In this document: piece after piece, positions 45,901 through 58,154 of the stretch
Numbering within the stretch: position 1 is the stretch's first letter
Layout: every line of letters begins with the position of its first letter
The notes under the pieces: generated by a model
The model's input: only the letters and a program-made list of their open reading frames with translations
Databases searched by the model: none
Told to the model about the DNA's origin: nothing
Program-made: the position numbers and the translations under genes
Source: Phalacrocorax aristotelis
Taxonomy: Eukaryota > Chordata > Aves > Suliformes > Phalacrocoracidae
NCBI RefSeq assembly: GCF_949628215.1
Contig: NC_134276.1
Span: 130,882,125-130,946,124 of the forward strand
Length of the DNA: 64,000 bases
Reading direction: 5' to 3'

Positions 45901-48900
45901 ATATCCTCCAGTTGGGTCACAGGTACACAGTAACAGGCCTGAGTATGTCCAGCCTGAAGAAATCTGGACAAAGGATGTTTGTCACCAGTGTTTCTTCCTG
46001 CCTTCTGCCCTACTGTGCAGAGCAGCCACTGGACAATGCTTGGCAAGGAGAATCCACTCAATCTTCTCCCCTTGAGGCTGCTGAGCAGCTCAGTGATTCC
46101 TTGGAGCTGGGAATGGAAGAGGAGAGGTCAGGATTAACCAAAGAGTCCAAGATCATCTCATATGTGGTAAGGATTCATAGGGTTAGCCTTCACCTAGTTG
46201 TGCTCAAGGGCATCAGCTCCTGGCCTGCAAGGTCTTATTTTTATCATTCATTTATTTCCCTATTGCTCTAGTCCTATGAGTCTCTTATGTTCTGGGACTC
46301 TCAACACTCCTGTAACTTGCTGTTTGCTTTCTATTTAGGGAACTATCACCAAAATACTCAATGTCCAAGCTGGTCTCTTTTTACTGGATAACAAAGTCTG
46401 CTTGTGCCTTGCTTACCAGCAGTTGTTGAACTCTGCACGTGGACTCCGACCAGGAGCATGTGTGGAGGTAAGTTGGAACTTACGAGGCATAAAGCATTCA
46501 GTGGAAAAGACTCAGGCCCTGGGGTGGGCTTACGAGTGTGTGGAGGAACAGAAGACTATGGGAACATTGGAATTATTTCAGCAAGTATCTGGAACAAAAT
46601 TGGAGATCTTACTGTCTAGGCTCAGTCATGAGAGTCAAAACGGTTATCTGATTCATCCCTGAGCAGTGTCAGGTCTCTCAGGCCCATTGGATTTACAGAC
46701 AATCCAGTAGAGTGACAGAAGGATTTAGGGTGGGGTGATGGTTTTGGGGAGTGGTGGCACACTAGCGGCTCCTCTCTTAAGTTGTATGTCTATGTGTCTC
46801 AGCTCATCGATGTCCACCTCCTGCAGAAGCCTCTGGTATCCTTCCCTTTCATTGTACTTGGTGCTTGCCTGAAGAGCACTGTTGTGCTGAAGAGTTTTTC
46901 AAGGCTCAGCACCGCCTACCAGCCACCAGCCTCTTCAGGAAATCTCTACTTACAGCTGCTTTTCCGCTACAATCTTGGTATGCCATTCTACCTCTGGCTG
47001 GTGAGCCTCCTGGAGACTTTTGAGGAGAGGTGAGGACAGTTCTGAAGTCAGGCTACATATAAATGTGCTTTGTAAGCTACCCGGGTGTTTTCTAGACCAA
47101 GGGTTCACAAAATTACTATGCTTGGATACTAATAGCAGTAGCAATTGCTTCTGGCTTACTGGCCTAAGTGAGCCATTACTCTAGATTTCACATCACTTCC
47201 CGTTGCTTGTACCTTGCAGTTGCTCTTATGAGAAAATCCTGTATGTTTTTCAGGTGCACATGCAGCAAGCCCATTGCTCTCAAGAAGCTGCAGTGCTCCA
47301 GGGCACGTGCTCATGTAGTCCTACCTAGGAAGTTTTGTCCTGAAAAATGGAAGCACTGTAGGGATGTGTGCCTGCCAATGTGGTTTGCTTGACAAATCAA
47401 GGTGGGCACTGGGGCTGGAGCTGGAAACTACTGCTAAAACCAGACCACAACCAGGCACAGATTTTCCCACACATGCTTGTCCCTGGGCCTTCCAGACGGC
47501 TTCCTGCTCTCCCTGATGGCTGCACTCTGTTTGCATGACAGCTGTGGGCCAGTCTGTATGTTTACTTCTAGGTTCTGTAATGAAAATGTTTGTGTTTGTT
47601 CTGGAATACTTATGGTTGATCAGTGTAACTGCTGCCTTGGACTTTAAAAACTAAAATGTATATATTTAATCTCAGGCGGTCAAGCAGTAGTTTATAGAAT
47701 GCTCAGTCTTCCTGTGCTTTACTGGCACTGCATAATTTTTACTATGCTTTCCATACAGCAGCTTCAGTTTTGCCATGGGAATGATGATAGCTATAAGTTC
47801 CAGTTTTTATTAGCTTTTCCACTTTTTAAAAATGTGGTTGCTAAGTCCTGCTGCTGCTTGAAAATTGTTCCAGTGAGTTAGTTGTTATCTCTTTTTGAGT
47901 TCACTTGCTGTTATTAAGTTGCATTTTGACTGGCAGTGTGATCTCTTCCAGGCATTCAAAAGCAGTGAGCTAAACTTCTGAAAGGAGTGCAACGCAAGGA
48001 ACAAGAGCAGTCTGTAGTTGTTACTGTGTTGTGATTTTCTTTGCAACATGTAAAAGAAAGCCAAGTATACCTAACATCAGTAATCATGTCAAACTTAGCC
48101 AAAATGCATGGAGGTCCCTTTGTGTGATTTAGAGGAAGCTTATTACAGGGTGGTTATTTTGGGGTTTATTTTTTGGGTTTTTTTTTTTTGTCCATTTGAG
48201 TTTTGAGATTTTGCCAGTCTGTCCACTTCCCTATACTTTCCTGTTCCTTGCCTGCTTACCTGACATAAATCTGCATCGCCCTTAAATGTTCCTTTTTTTA
48301 ATCACTTCATGCTATTTTTGCACTCCCCGTAGCTCTTGTCCTACACAGCATGTTCACTCATAACAAGCAGAAATAATCCCTGACTTACATGCAAAACTCA
48401 TCAAGAAGTGAGGACTTCTAATGCTTCTGTCTTAATTTTTTTCAGGTTTTCTTGTTTCTTTGGGCGCCATCGACTGTTGCTTAGCTCTAAGCGCCAAAAC
48501 CCTGGAGCTGCTGAGAAGTTCCTTGTCCCCCTTCTGCAAGCTGTGGGGCCAGGTAAAGAGGAAGCAAGAGATATTTATAATGAAATCCTAGGAAAAATAC
48601 ACCAGTGTCCCTTGCAGAAGGTGAGTAAATGCTCTGTGAGCTGTTTCCTCTTTGTCTGATGGGAAAAAATTCAACTGGTTCATTCCTTCTTTCTTTTTAG
48701 TATTTGACCCTGAACCCCCCGTGCCAGGCCCTATCTCTGTCTGCAGTTTGCCATATGGTAGAACAGAAGAGCTGGGAAGGCTTCAGTCCATCACAGCTGC
48801 TTTCTCCCTTGGAGGCACAGCACCTGGGCTCCCAGGACCTGAATCGCAGACTGACCTGGTCCTACTGCACATTCTCAGCAGGAAATTTCCAGCCCCGCCT

Positions 48901-51900
48901 GGTAAGTGCCTTGTTCCCTTTACTGTCCGTGCCCTGAGAGTTCCCAGTTCTCCCTATGCCTTCCAGTACTCTGTCTGATGCATGCCTGTTCCCCCTGTTA
49001 GGGAATGAAACTGCTTTCCTCACCTGTGATGCGTTGAACACAGGCTGAATTCAGGCTGCCGCTACGCACACTTTGATTTATAGCCGTCAAAGATGGGAAG
49101 TGTTTGATGCTCTTTGCAGCTTCCTTTCTGTTGCAGATACTACTGGGTGTGCTGAGAGTCTCCTCCAGGAGCAGTTCCCTCCAGCTGCAGGACAAGAGCA
49201 GCACACTTCCCTGTGTGATATGCCATAAGGATGGTAGCCCCTTTACCCATACTGCTCTCCTAGGTGTGTCCCACTAAACTAAATTTGAGGGTGCTGGGCT
49301 TTTGCTGTTCTGCCATCCAGCTCCAAAACAAGGAAGAGGGGAAGAGGAGACTTGGTATGGAGATGCTGAACTGTCACTGCCTGGCCTTGTGACTTTAAAA
49401 TGAGGAAATTGAACTTGCTTGTTTTGTATTCTCTTTTAATTAGCTCAGCTCCTTTCTCTGATGTGTTTGCAGGATCACTCTTGCAGGTGGAAAACTACCA
49501 GCTTGTGGTGGAGAGATTCCTTCAGACTGATTTTCCCTCCTGGGAGCAGCTAGCAAATCTGGAGCATGTGAGGGAGAAAAAAACCAGGCAAGTCCCTTTA
49601 TTCCATGTCCAATTAAAATCATCACTCTGCAGTTCCACAGCAATTTTGGACTATGATAAAGCTGCTTCTCAGCATAGTATTTCAGTGGCAAAGCAACTGT
49701 CCTTTGCTATTTGCAGGAAAGGGGTTCTTTATCAGCGACAAACCCACCATCTCCATTTTGTTCAGAATACACCCAGCCTGGGAGCTGCCCTCTACTTCAG
49801 CCTTTTCTGCTGCTCCTGCTGAATACGTGTGGGGCAGTCACCAGAAGTGCTTTTGCCAGATAACCTCTTGTTTCAGACAGCCTCCTGACAGCGACAGGGA
49901 GTTTCACAGCTGCTATTTGTCGTTTCAGTGTCTATGTGCAGTTCTACTTTGAGGATGTTCGGGTTCTCCATGCTGCTGAAGGACAAATCCAGAAAAGCCT
50001 TAGGAGTGGAAACAGCTCCTCTTTGAGGAAGAAGGATGGTGGCAGCTTAACATCTGAGCTGGAAACCCCAGTGGCAAAAATTCTGAAATTGGAGGATCCC
50101 AAGCCAGATATTCACAGAGATGAGGACTGTCAGAATGGCCAGAGCAGTACTATAATAACCAGCTGTGTATCTCATCTATTCTTGGTTACCCAGAAAGAGG
50201 GCCTTATATTACGCAATTACCAACTACCCAGAGAAGATGGAGGAGGACAGGATCTGCAGCGCAGTTTCCAAGCCACAGTGCTGTGGCTGGGCAGACCTCG
50301 GCTCTGGAGCCACTCCAGAGAAAGTGGGAATCTACCAGAGCTGGAAGAGACCAGCTGTGATGGAAAAGAGGGCATGACACAGCAAGAAGTAAGGCAGGAG
50401 GCAGCTTTAGTGGGGTGGTTTTATAAGGCTGGGAGCTGGCTTCTCAGGGAGCCTGTATGATAATTAAGGATCTAGAATCCTAATCAACAGAAGAGTGATT
50501 TTTGTCTTGGTTATCCCTGATGGGGCTAACCTTACTTCTCAAGCAAGACATCCTCTGTTGGGCTTGCTCTCTTCTTGCTGTATTTTTCATTTTCTACCTT
50601 TTTTCCTAACATTTCCATCACCTTTTCCCTCTTTCTCCCCTCCCCACCCCCCTCCCCTGCCAGGCACTACTGCTGTTCATGGGGAAGTCTCTACGATGGT
50701 TTCCATTTCTGCACCTGGATGGGCTGTATCGCTTCATTGTGCCCCACTGCTCGGTAAGAGAGAGGTTGTCTCGCTGTTTCCCTTTGGAGACTTTACTGAA
50801 CCGCATGTGGGAGTTGAGGAGTCAGGGTGACGAAACTCTTTTTCAGGGCTTAGAATTCCCATCTGTCTTGCCAAGGAACTGGTTCAGTTCTATGTTTGGT
50901 TAAAATTCTCAGAGCTCTGAGTTCAGTGGATTTTTTTTTTTTTCTTTAAACCATCATTCTTCAGTGGCCCTTTTTTCCTATGTACCTTCCTTTAGTAGTC
51001 CTTTTTCTTGCCTTATTGCTCTTCTCTCAGGACTTGGAAGTGTTTGACAAGCTCTGTTTTTCACCTGTGCCAGCAAAGTTCCTGAGCAGGTCATCCTGCC
51101 CCCTGTGCCTGCCTGTCCAAGATAGCTGGCACTTACAGCATGAGACATGGATCTCCTGTCTGACTGAGAACCAGGTAGGCAGCGCCTTATTGCTCTGGAC
51201 TTTCACAGGCTACTTGTAGATCTCTCCAGAACTAGCTCAGAAAATTACTGAAACAGAATGTCTTGTTGATGAGACCATTCTGCTCTAAGCTCCTTCAGAG
51301 GCTGCTGCTGGGCTTCACATTTTCCTGCCTCAGAATTAATCTGGGGAGGAAGCGTCTGTTGCTTGATGTAGCTCTAAGCATGCAGAGTTTTCCTCTCTCT
51401 GTCTGGGGATAGCCATAAATTACAATCCATCTGAGTCCATGTCTCCCCCACTTCTAGCTGGCAGCCAGGTCGGTGCTGAGAGGCATGGACCAGAGAATTT
51501 CCTCCATTCCAGAAGTACTTAGCAGCAGGTATGTTGGTCTGCCCCAAATTAGATGTGACCGTGCCTCAGGGAGTAGGTCTGCATTCATCTTTATTGGAGA
51601 CAGTACTACATTGAACAGCAATGAATTATCTGCCATAGGAATATGGTTTGGAAATCTTCCTATGTGCAAGTAGTCCAGACTGCCCCACCCTGTTTATCAA
51701 AGTTAAAGGGATTGCAGCTGATGAAACTGCAAAATGGTGTCCAGAAAAAATTTGAATTACTACTGGTGTGGACTAGGTTCCAAAGATCTCTGCTAAATTC
51801 CTGTCAGAAGTGGAAACAGGTGCAGCAGGGAAAATGAAGCTGAATGTGTGAGGGTTTTTTGTTGTTTTTTGATTGTTTTGGCATAACTTGCTCAAACAAA

Positions 51901-54900
51901 TACGGGGATTAGAAGCTTTTCTGTTCAAAGCATGTTTAATCTGGGGTGATATGCACACACACTGAAATCTTCACCAGTGTCTTATGGTAAACTGAATTTT
52001 TCTTTGGTTGGCTTCTTCCTCTAATCAAGAAGAACAACTAGGAATTAAGCAGATAGAAAGACTGTAATGCCTCTCTCTTTTTCTTCTTCACTGCTGAGCC
52101 TGAAGAAGCAGAAAGTGAGTTAAACAGGCCTCTTGTCCCTGGGTGGGGTGCACTGCAGCAAGCTGCCCTTAGTCCAGTAGCTCAGGTGCTCAAGGGCAGG
52201 TTCCCCTGAAACCAGGCTCAAGAAACAGCACACCTGTCCCGTGGGGCAATCTTGGAGTCAGGCCTTCTTCCACTCCATTTGTCTTCAGGCAGGATAGAAA
52301 TCCTGGTCTGCTCTCAGTTTCACAGGTTCCCTTGTTTCCTTCTCTGGTGAGATAGTGGAGAGGAGCTTGTGTGCCTCTCCCAAGAATGAGAAGCCATCTG
52401 TGACTCTTGGCCTTCAAAAGCAGAAAGGTAAGATAATGACAGTCTGTCAAGTAGCAACAGATTGATTGTTGCTTCTTTCTGTTTCAAAGAGACAGTGCGC
52501 TTGGCTAACTGTGCTCCTGTATCTGAGAACAGTGGAAGTATGCCAAGATGTTGCATCCCATTGCATATCAGAGGGCTGGGAAACAATATGCTGCATGTGT
52601 TGGGGATGGGAATGGGAATACTGTACCTGGAACATCTGTGAGGTGGAACAGTGATAGCCTCATTGTGATGGGAGGGAAAACACCTCTAGCAGCTCCAGCT
52701 CAGTGACAGACTATGCTACCTGCGTGTGAGCTCACGGTGTGTGTGGTTCTGCATCTCCTCAGAGAGTCTGCTAGCCAGTGATCACACTGTGAAGCTCAGC
52801 ATCTCAGTTGCTTCAGGCTCTCCTGTTGTGGTGGACATCTACATTGCTGCCACCTATCTGCAGCACCTCTGGAGTTTGCTACCTGGAGCCAAGATCCTCT
52901 TCCAAAACTTGGAACGGAAAATCTCCAGGTAACCCTGTCTTTAGAGACCTGATCTGGGCCCCAGCTCTGACCTCTCCCTACTGGCTTTGAAACCATCTAA
53001 ATCTTTCCTCTTGTGGACTTTCCTCATCCCTTGCCCATGCCTTTGTGTCTCCCAATACCTTGCTACAAATTATTTTCCTACCATGTTACCAATGAAGACC
53101 AGACCAGCCATGCCAAGAAAACTGAGCAGTTTGTCTTCTACAAGCTCTTTCTGACATCTAGTTGTTCATATTGCAGATTCCATAACGTTTATTGCACCTA
53201 CATTGCCTCTAGCTGTGTAACCATCATATCTCTGCCAGCTTCTCACCTACCTTTTCCTTCAAGGTGAGTCCAGGGTTTCTATCCACTCTACAATGTCCCA
53301 AGAAAGGTTTATATGTTCCAGGCTTCTCACTTTCCTGTTTATTCTAGTCCTGCAGGAGAAGCCTCATCCCCCTCACTAGTGTTTCTATCCACCTTGCAAC
53401 CTCACCTGCAACACCTGACCCAGGCACGGATTTTTTGCCACTTGTCCTGTGTACTGACTCTGTCCCTGCAATGGGTTTGCTCACTTTGCAGCAGCATCTT
53501 CAAAGAGGTATTCAAACTTCCACAGAGATAATTTGTGAGGAGACTTGCTACTCTGACACATCCTCTACTACCATGTAGAGGCTATAAGAGTTCTATCACG
53601 ATTCCAAAATCTCTTTTGCCAGTGTCTGGAAAGGGCTTGCTTATTAGAAAGGGACCAAAATGACGACTGGTTAGAAGTACGTATCTGTTATCGGGCAGGC
53701 TGGCAGCAAGGACTGGGGATGAAGCAAGGGCATTCAGGGGGAGAATATTACTCTGTTAATGCTCTGCTTTTCCTGTGTTCACTGCTGTTGAGGTTCAGCA
53801 CCTTGCAGCAGGTTCTTTTTCTCCCCATACAAACTTTTCCCAAAACGCTCACTGGAAATGCAGTTTAGAATGAAGTTCTTTAATCATTTGCATACTTAAT
53901 TAGGGGAGGGTTAAAAGAAGCAGTGGCCCTTCCCCTTCTCTTTCTTTTACCCACCCGTACATAGCTGTAGCTTTACTCTTCCTTCAGGGGAGGTGCACCC
54001 GACACAATCCACCATGTCCGTCACATATAGGAGTGAGGCAAGCCAGTGCACGGTAAGTGCTGTAGAGATTGGGTGTGGAAAGAGGTGGGTAGGAGGGGAC
54101 AAATTACAACACAGAGGGGAAGGGAAAATCAGATCAAGGATGGGCCGTGGACTGAATAGCAAAGACAGTAGTTAGAGTTGTCGTGTTTTCCCAGATGTAA
54201 GCAAACCGCCCTCTCTCTTTACTGAGATCCAGGGCGTGACATTTGTGAGGGAGCCAGGCATTGTCCTGTCCTCACTCTGCATCTGCCTGCTCTCTCCACA
54301 GGGTGCTGGTGGAAGATGGAACAGGTGAAGCGTTGGTGCTGTGCAGGAACCAGCATGTGGCAGCAGTGCTGGGCCTGAGCCTTCTCGAGTGGGAAGCTCT
54401 GCAGAACTCTGTGCAGAGAAGGGGCAGAGTGTCCATTCAGCATGGGGAAGCTACTGGCACGGGGGTGAGTGGGTTATTCTGGTAGTGCTTGCAGTGTGCT
54501 GGGCTCAGGCCTCAGCTGGACTGGATTTCCCTTTGCCGTGGGTGTTCCAGTGGCTCCCTGCCTCCCTCTGCACCTTCGCTGGCAACACACCCTTTCCTTC
54601 CTCAGTGTGTAGAGGAACCTGAGGATCTCATTGCTTGCTACCTGAGAAGCCTGTGCAGGAGTCCTCTCATCTGTCGCCCTATTCTGCTGGATTTCACCCT
54701 AGACAGGAAGCCCTCCAAGATCCTGCGGCCTGGTAAGCAAGCATTGTTGGCTTTTGTAATATTTAGCGTGGGAAGGAGGGGTGGAGCCCTCTCACCCAGC
54801 TGGGGAAGGAAAGCTGCTTTCACTGCCCACAAAGCAAGATCTTTGGAGGATCTCCACAGAATTGTGAATTCTGTAGTGCAGAGCTAAGATGTGTATTAGC

Positions 54901-56109
54901 AAAACCATGGTTACAAAAATAAAGAAATGATATTATAGAAGTCACTATATACAACAATATTATATCTGAATATTTCTACTTTACAAAGAAGCATAAAAAT
55001 AGTATTGAGTTGTCCTTGTAGTTGCAGTGAACAACTTGGAGCTTCTCCGTTCAAATTTTATTTATGGTTCCAGGAAAATATATCAGCTAAGCAACCAGGA
55101 TAGTGATTGTTCTAAGGTGTCAGTAAGGGGAAGTGGGGGTTGTATGTGTGTGTGGTAGTGGTGGCAGGAGAGAACATGTTTTATTAGCATCCCCCTTTTG
55201 CCCTCCCGTCTCCTGTTATTAAGGTATAGGTTTATTTCTGTGGGGTGCCTCTTATGCACAAAGCATTCTCTGTTTTAGAGCAAGTTTCCCAGTCCTTGGA
55301 TGGGATAGGGTTCAGGCCAGCCAGAGTTACTGGGCAGACCTCTCAAATCAAGTGGGTTTTGACTTTAGACAGGACAGCAGGCAGAGTTAAGACTAGGCCT
55401 GGAAATCCTCACCATGGCCACAGAATTTAAAGCACTAAAGAGTTTTGAATTCATGGGTGCTGATGTCTGAGCTCATGCTGCCACAACTGTGCAGTTGCTG
55501 CATTAAGGGGACATTCTTCTTAGCTGCTTGTGCTAGTTGTTAGCGCTTGAGTATGAGTCCAGGCGCTGCAGGGTTTGATTTGCTAAGCTTCCTAGAGGAT
55601 GCTCTGCTGTGGAGATGTTATCTTTTGATTATCAGTAGCACTATCTTTAAGGCCAGGTTGCTGATAGGGAGAAAAGATATAAAGCCCAGTGCATCAGCTA
55701 TGTGAGCTGCATATAGTTCACAGCATTTCACAATGTAAATGTCTGTTTCTTCCAAGTTGGAGGGATGCTGGCCAAATGCATTCATCTGCTTCCGTCCTGG
55801 TTTCATTAATCATGCTGTCCTTTGAGGTTTAGCAGAGGCCAAGCAGCTGCTGCAAGGCCTTCCCTCCCCCAGCAACATCTACAGCTGTGTGCTACAACAG
55901 AGCAGGAATCCTGTGCCGGTTGTTACAGTTTGTATCCTTTCCCTTCAGCTCCACTGCAGCTGAGAAATTTTCGGTGTGGTGAAGTGGAGTTCGTGTCACA
56001 AGTTGGACCTTGGCCGAGCCTGCTGTGCCTGAACGTGGAGGAAGTGGAACAAGAAGCCTTAAGCTATCTGAACAGACAGAGGATTAGGAGGACATCTAGT
56101 CACTGCTGA
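39292..56109 (+). CDS. CTC1: CTC1, CST telomere maintenance complex component 1 (complete, 24 exons, 1275 aa)
   Basis: Large subunit of the CTC1-STN1-TEN1 complex, which binds single-stranded telomeric DNA, limits telomerase and brings polymerase alpha-primase for C-strand fill-in. The joined exons give 1275 residues (human 1217), with matching landmarks throughout: CCSHLTWST, LYVKDNTG, FLFPSWSYIP, VCLCLAYQQ, MPFYLWLVSLLE, NEILGKIHQCPLQK, FPSWEQL, RWFPFLHLDGLYR, SLVSFSGEIVERSLC, LLVEDGTGEA-type (here VLVEDGTGEA) and DRKPSKIL, ending in HC-stop. The family folds as a chain of OB domains, with the C-terminal third binding STN1-TEN1. ATG at 39292 sits in a good context (gtcATGg). All introns are GT-AG except intron 12, which uses GC. 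Exon coordinates are in the block entries. Confidence 0.97.
40980..41570 (+). mobile_element. Possible solo LTR of an old endogenous retrovirus
   Basis: Within CTC1 intron 2, a stretch with LTR-like order: a TATAAAA-like box (41292), a GC-richer downstream part, then an AATAAAA-type poly(A) signal (41507) followed by a short GT/TC-rich tail ending near GGTGTCTCGTC. No internal coding part is present, so if real it is a solo LTR. Ends and target-site duplications could not be fixed and the family is unknown; an ERVL-like origin is a guess. Confidence 0.35.
42951..44307 (+). CDS. CTC1: CTC1 coding exons 3-4
   Basis: Exon 3 is 42951-43197 (247 nt), encoding FISISDLQHQQCMPCCSHLT through NTGIIPCE. 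Exon 4 is 44111-44307 (197 nt), encoding LLHFELEWLESLFLFPSWSY and following residues. They form the N-terminal OB-fold region. The 0.9 kb intron 3 has no recognised feature. Confidence 0.95.
45353..47029 (+). CDS. CTC1: CTC1 coding exons 5-8
   Basis: Exon 5 is 45353-45497 (145 nt). Exon 6 is 45876-46166 (291 nt). Exon 7 is 46339-46467 (129 nt). Exon 8 is 46803-47029 (227 nt). They encode GELARLGPLLCIHYKTFFFL, KPNQLAWHHILQLGHRY, GLFLLDNKVCLCLAYQQLLN and LIDVHLLQKPLVSFPFIVLG. The order matches human CTC1 residues of the N-terminal half. Confidence 0.95.
48446..50388 (+). CDS. CTC1: CTC1 coding exons 9-13
   Basis: Exon 9 is 48446-48620 (175 nt). Exon 10 is 48701-48901 (201 nt). Exon 11 is 49137-49263 (127 nt). 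Exon 12 is 49473-49587 (115 nt). Exon 13 is 49929-50388 (460 nt). Exon 12 ends ACCAG|GCAAGT, a GC donor, and exon 13 starts after TTTCAG with VYVQFYFEDVRVLHAAEG. Exon 13 contains a charged, poorly conserved insert (about residues 690-740), which probably explains part of the extra length over human. A 1.4 kb intron 8 (47030-48445) lies before exon 9 and shows no gene. Confidence 0.94.
50664..52928 (+). CDS. CTC1: CTC1 coding exons 14-18
   Basis: Exon 14 is 50664-50753 (90 nt). Exon 15 is 51031-51174 (144 nt). Exon 16 is 51458-51528 (71 nt). Exon 17 is 52318-52427 (110 nt). Exon 18 is 52763-52928 (166 nt). Exon 17 was placed because only it joins the phase-2 end of exon 16 to the phase-1 start of exon 18, and its FTGSLVSFSGEIVERSLC aligns with human FTDSLVSFSAEILSRTLC. 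Exon 18 encodes VKLSISVASGSPVVVDIYIA and LPGAKILFQNLERKIS. Confidence 0.92.
53177..56109 (+). CDS. CTC1: CTC1 coding exons 19-24 (C-terminal STN1-binding region)
   Basis: Exon 19 is 53177-53263 (87 nt). Exon 20 is 53348-53507 (160 nt). Exon 21 is 53988-54052 (65 nt). Exon 22 is 54302-54464 (163 nt). Exon 23 is 54606-54732 (127 nt). Exon 24 is 55949-56109 (161 nt). They encode FHNVYCTYIASS, FCHLSCVLTLSLQWVCSLCS, a GRCTRHNPPCPSH cysteine cluster, VLVEDGTGEALVLCRNQHVA, DFTLDRKPSKILRP and LQLRNFRCGEVEFVSQVGPW. Intron 23 is 1.2 kb without other features. Confidence 0.95.
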
Positions 56110-56409
56110 GTCAGAGCCACTGCTTAACATGCCTCCCAGCGGGAGGGGAATTATGGACACACCTACTGGGATGGGGAGCTTTTTTTAATCTCCTTTCCAG
56201 TGGAGCATGGGCCTGTGAGCACAGGGCGAAGGGTGCAGTCAAGAAGCTGCTGTGACTTGTGGAATTCCTGAATGGTCATTCTGGACCATTGCCACCATGA
56301 TACTGGGCTACGTTTTGGAAGAGAGATGTTCAATACTTCTACTACATGACAGCAGTTGCTTTGGGCCTAGGGCACACAATGTGTGTCTTTTATGTAGTAG
56401 TATCTACTA

Positions 56410-56415
56410 AATAAA
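56410..56415 (+). terminator. CTC1: CTC1 poly(A) signal (AATAAA)
   Basis: Canonical AATAAA 300 nt after the CTC1 stop codon, giving a short 3' UTR (56110 to about 56435). It is the only canonical plus-strand signal noticed close to the stop. Confidence 0.8.
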
Positions 56416-56435
56416 GCTATTAAAATACACTTTAA

Positions 56436-58154
56436 GTAACACTGTATCTATTTATATGGAGAATGAGGCAGAACGTAGATCCTTTCTTTGGGAGCCAGAG
56501 CCAGGCATTTTGGAGATCATTCACTGTCTTCATGTGAAACTGTACAGTTGCCACAAGGGATAGTCTTCTTAACCCAACTGAAATTATTAAAAAAATTTTT
56601 TAAAGTCTTTCCTTCTTCCAGGAAGAGAAGGGAAGTGAATAAGTTGCTGTTTGGAAACTAAATCACAGGACTGCATTGTTTTGCAGCTTAAACAGTGGCC
56701 TGGACGTTACATGGGGCTGGTAACAAGGGGAAGGCAGTGAGCTGTGACACAAAATCACAACATGCTACAGGCTTGTGCATCCCGATTACAAAGGGGATGA
56801 CTGCAATGGCACGTGCCAGTATCCATGGTGGCACAGCAGACTAGCCAATACAACACGCAGGGATACAGGAGATCACTATTTGAAGAGATTCCTCTCCCAT
56901 CTTCTTGCAGTGATGGCCAAGTGTTCTGTACTTGCTTTTGGCAAAATAACGTCCATATCCTTCATCTTGTGCTATAGGTCAGGAAATTTCACACACAATT
57001 ACTTCCCCACCTTATTCTGTGTGCAGACAGCGTATTTAAACAGCTACTCTCCTTTGGGTTTTGTTTGTTCAGTGTTTCCCCCCGCCTTTCCCCTTTCACC
57101 CTTAGTTTGACCTTATATTAAACTTCAGGGGGTGGGTTCATTGAGCACATGTGAAGTATCTTCCCTCTCAAGGCCTGCTGGCCGCTTCTAAGACCAAACC
57201 ATGAGTGGCACAAGACCTGACAGATGCCACCATTCAACGAAGTTCTGAGTCTCTGTCCTTAAGGAGGTTGCCAAAACAGCTTAAAAGCAAAGGCCTACAC
57301 AAATTTTACTGTGACAGTCTCGTTTTCTGTAGGTACTTTCTGTGAAATGGTAATGATTTTGCTGAAACTTGCACCCCACCTTCCCCAAAGAAAACAAAAC
57401 AAAACAAAAAACCTCTCAGCCTGAGGAAAACGTTGACTGTAAGTGATGTAGATTGAGAGATCAAAATCTGATTTAAAAGTGCAACTGAAAGTAGTCCTGT
57501 AATATGAATAGCTTGCTAACAGACAGTGTTACAGAAATAGATAGGAAGTGCCAGATAACAGACTTATTTAAAAACAAAAAAGGCAAATTCGTTTCTATAA
57601 CTGAAACTATGTTTAATAACTGTTTCTACTTCTGAATTTGAACTTTCCAGTAGTATCTTACATCTCCCTCTTTTCCTCCTCCTTATGTATGTTATTCTGT
57701 CTGCTGCCACACTTACTACTCGCCTGTTCCTCCTTTATTTCACATTACAAATGCAATCATTGGTCCTCATATCGGCAGTTTGCCTTTGCCAGGTTGAAGA
57801 CCTAACACTTATTCCAAGCTTGTTGGCTATTTTCTAATCCATCAGTGTTTTGCCATTCACAACATCTTTTTCAGAAGGGGAGTTTGAGTATAGTCTTCTG
57901 AGAAGACTTGTATAGATGAACTGCCTCTCTTATAACAGTTTTATTAGTACATTCAGAGAATCACAAGTCATGAGACAGACGAATCCAATCTGTTTGGGGG
58001 AAATTAAGATTTGCTTGCTTTTGGTACTGTGAGTTTGAAGGACCAGTTCTCAGATGTGTTGCAGGAAACCCTTTTCCTGTTTGTCTCTCAGCTTCTGCTC
58101 CTGATCAGCGTTCTGGTCAATGGGTTACTTAAGACAAGAGAATACATCTCATTC
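56436..58154. other. Intergenic stretch between convergent CTC1 and VTCN1
   Basis: No exon, RNA gene or repeat family was recognised. Short simple repeats occur, including an AAAAC run near 57390. The two poly(A) signals facing each other across 1.8 kb mark it as a convergent gene boundary. Confidence 0.5.
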
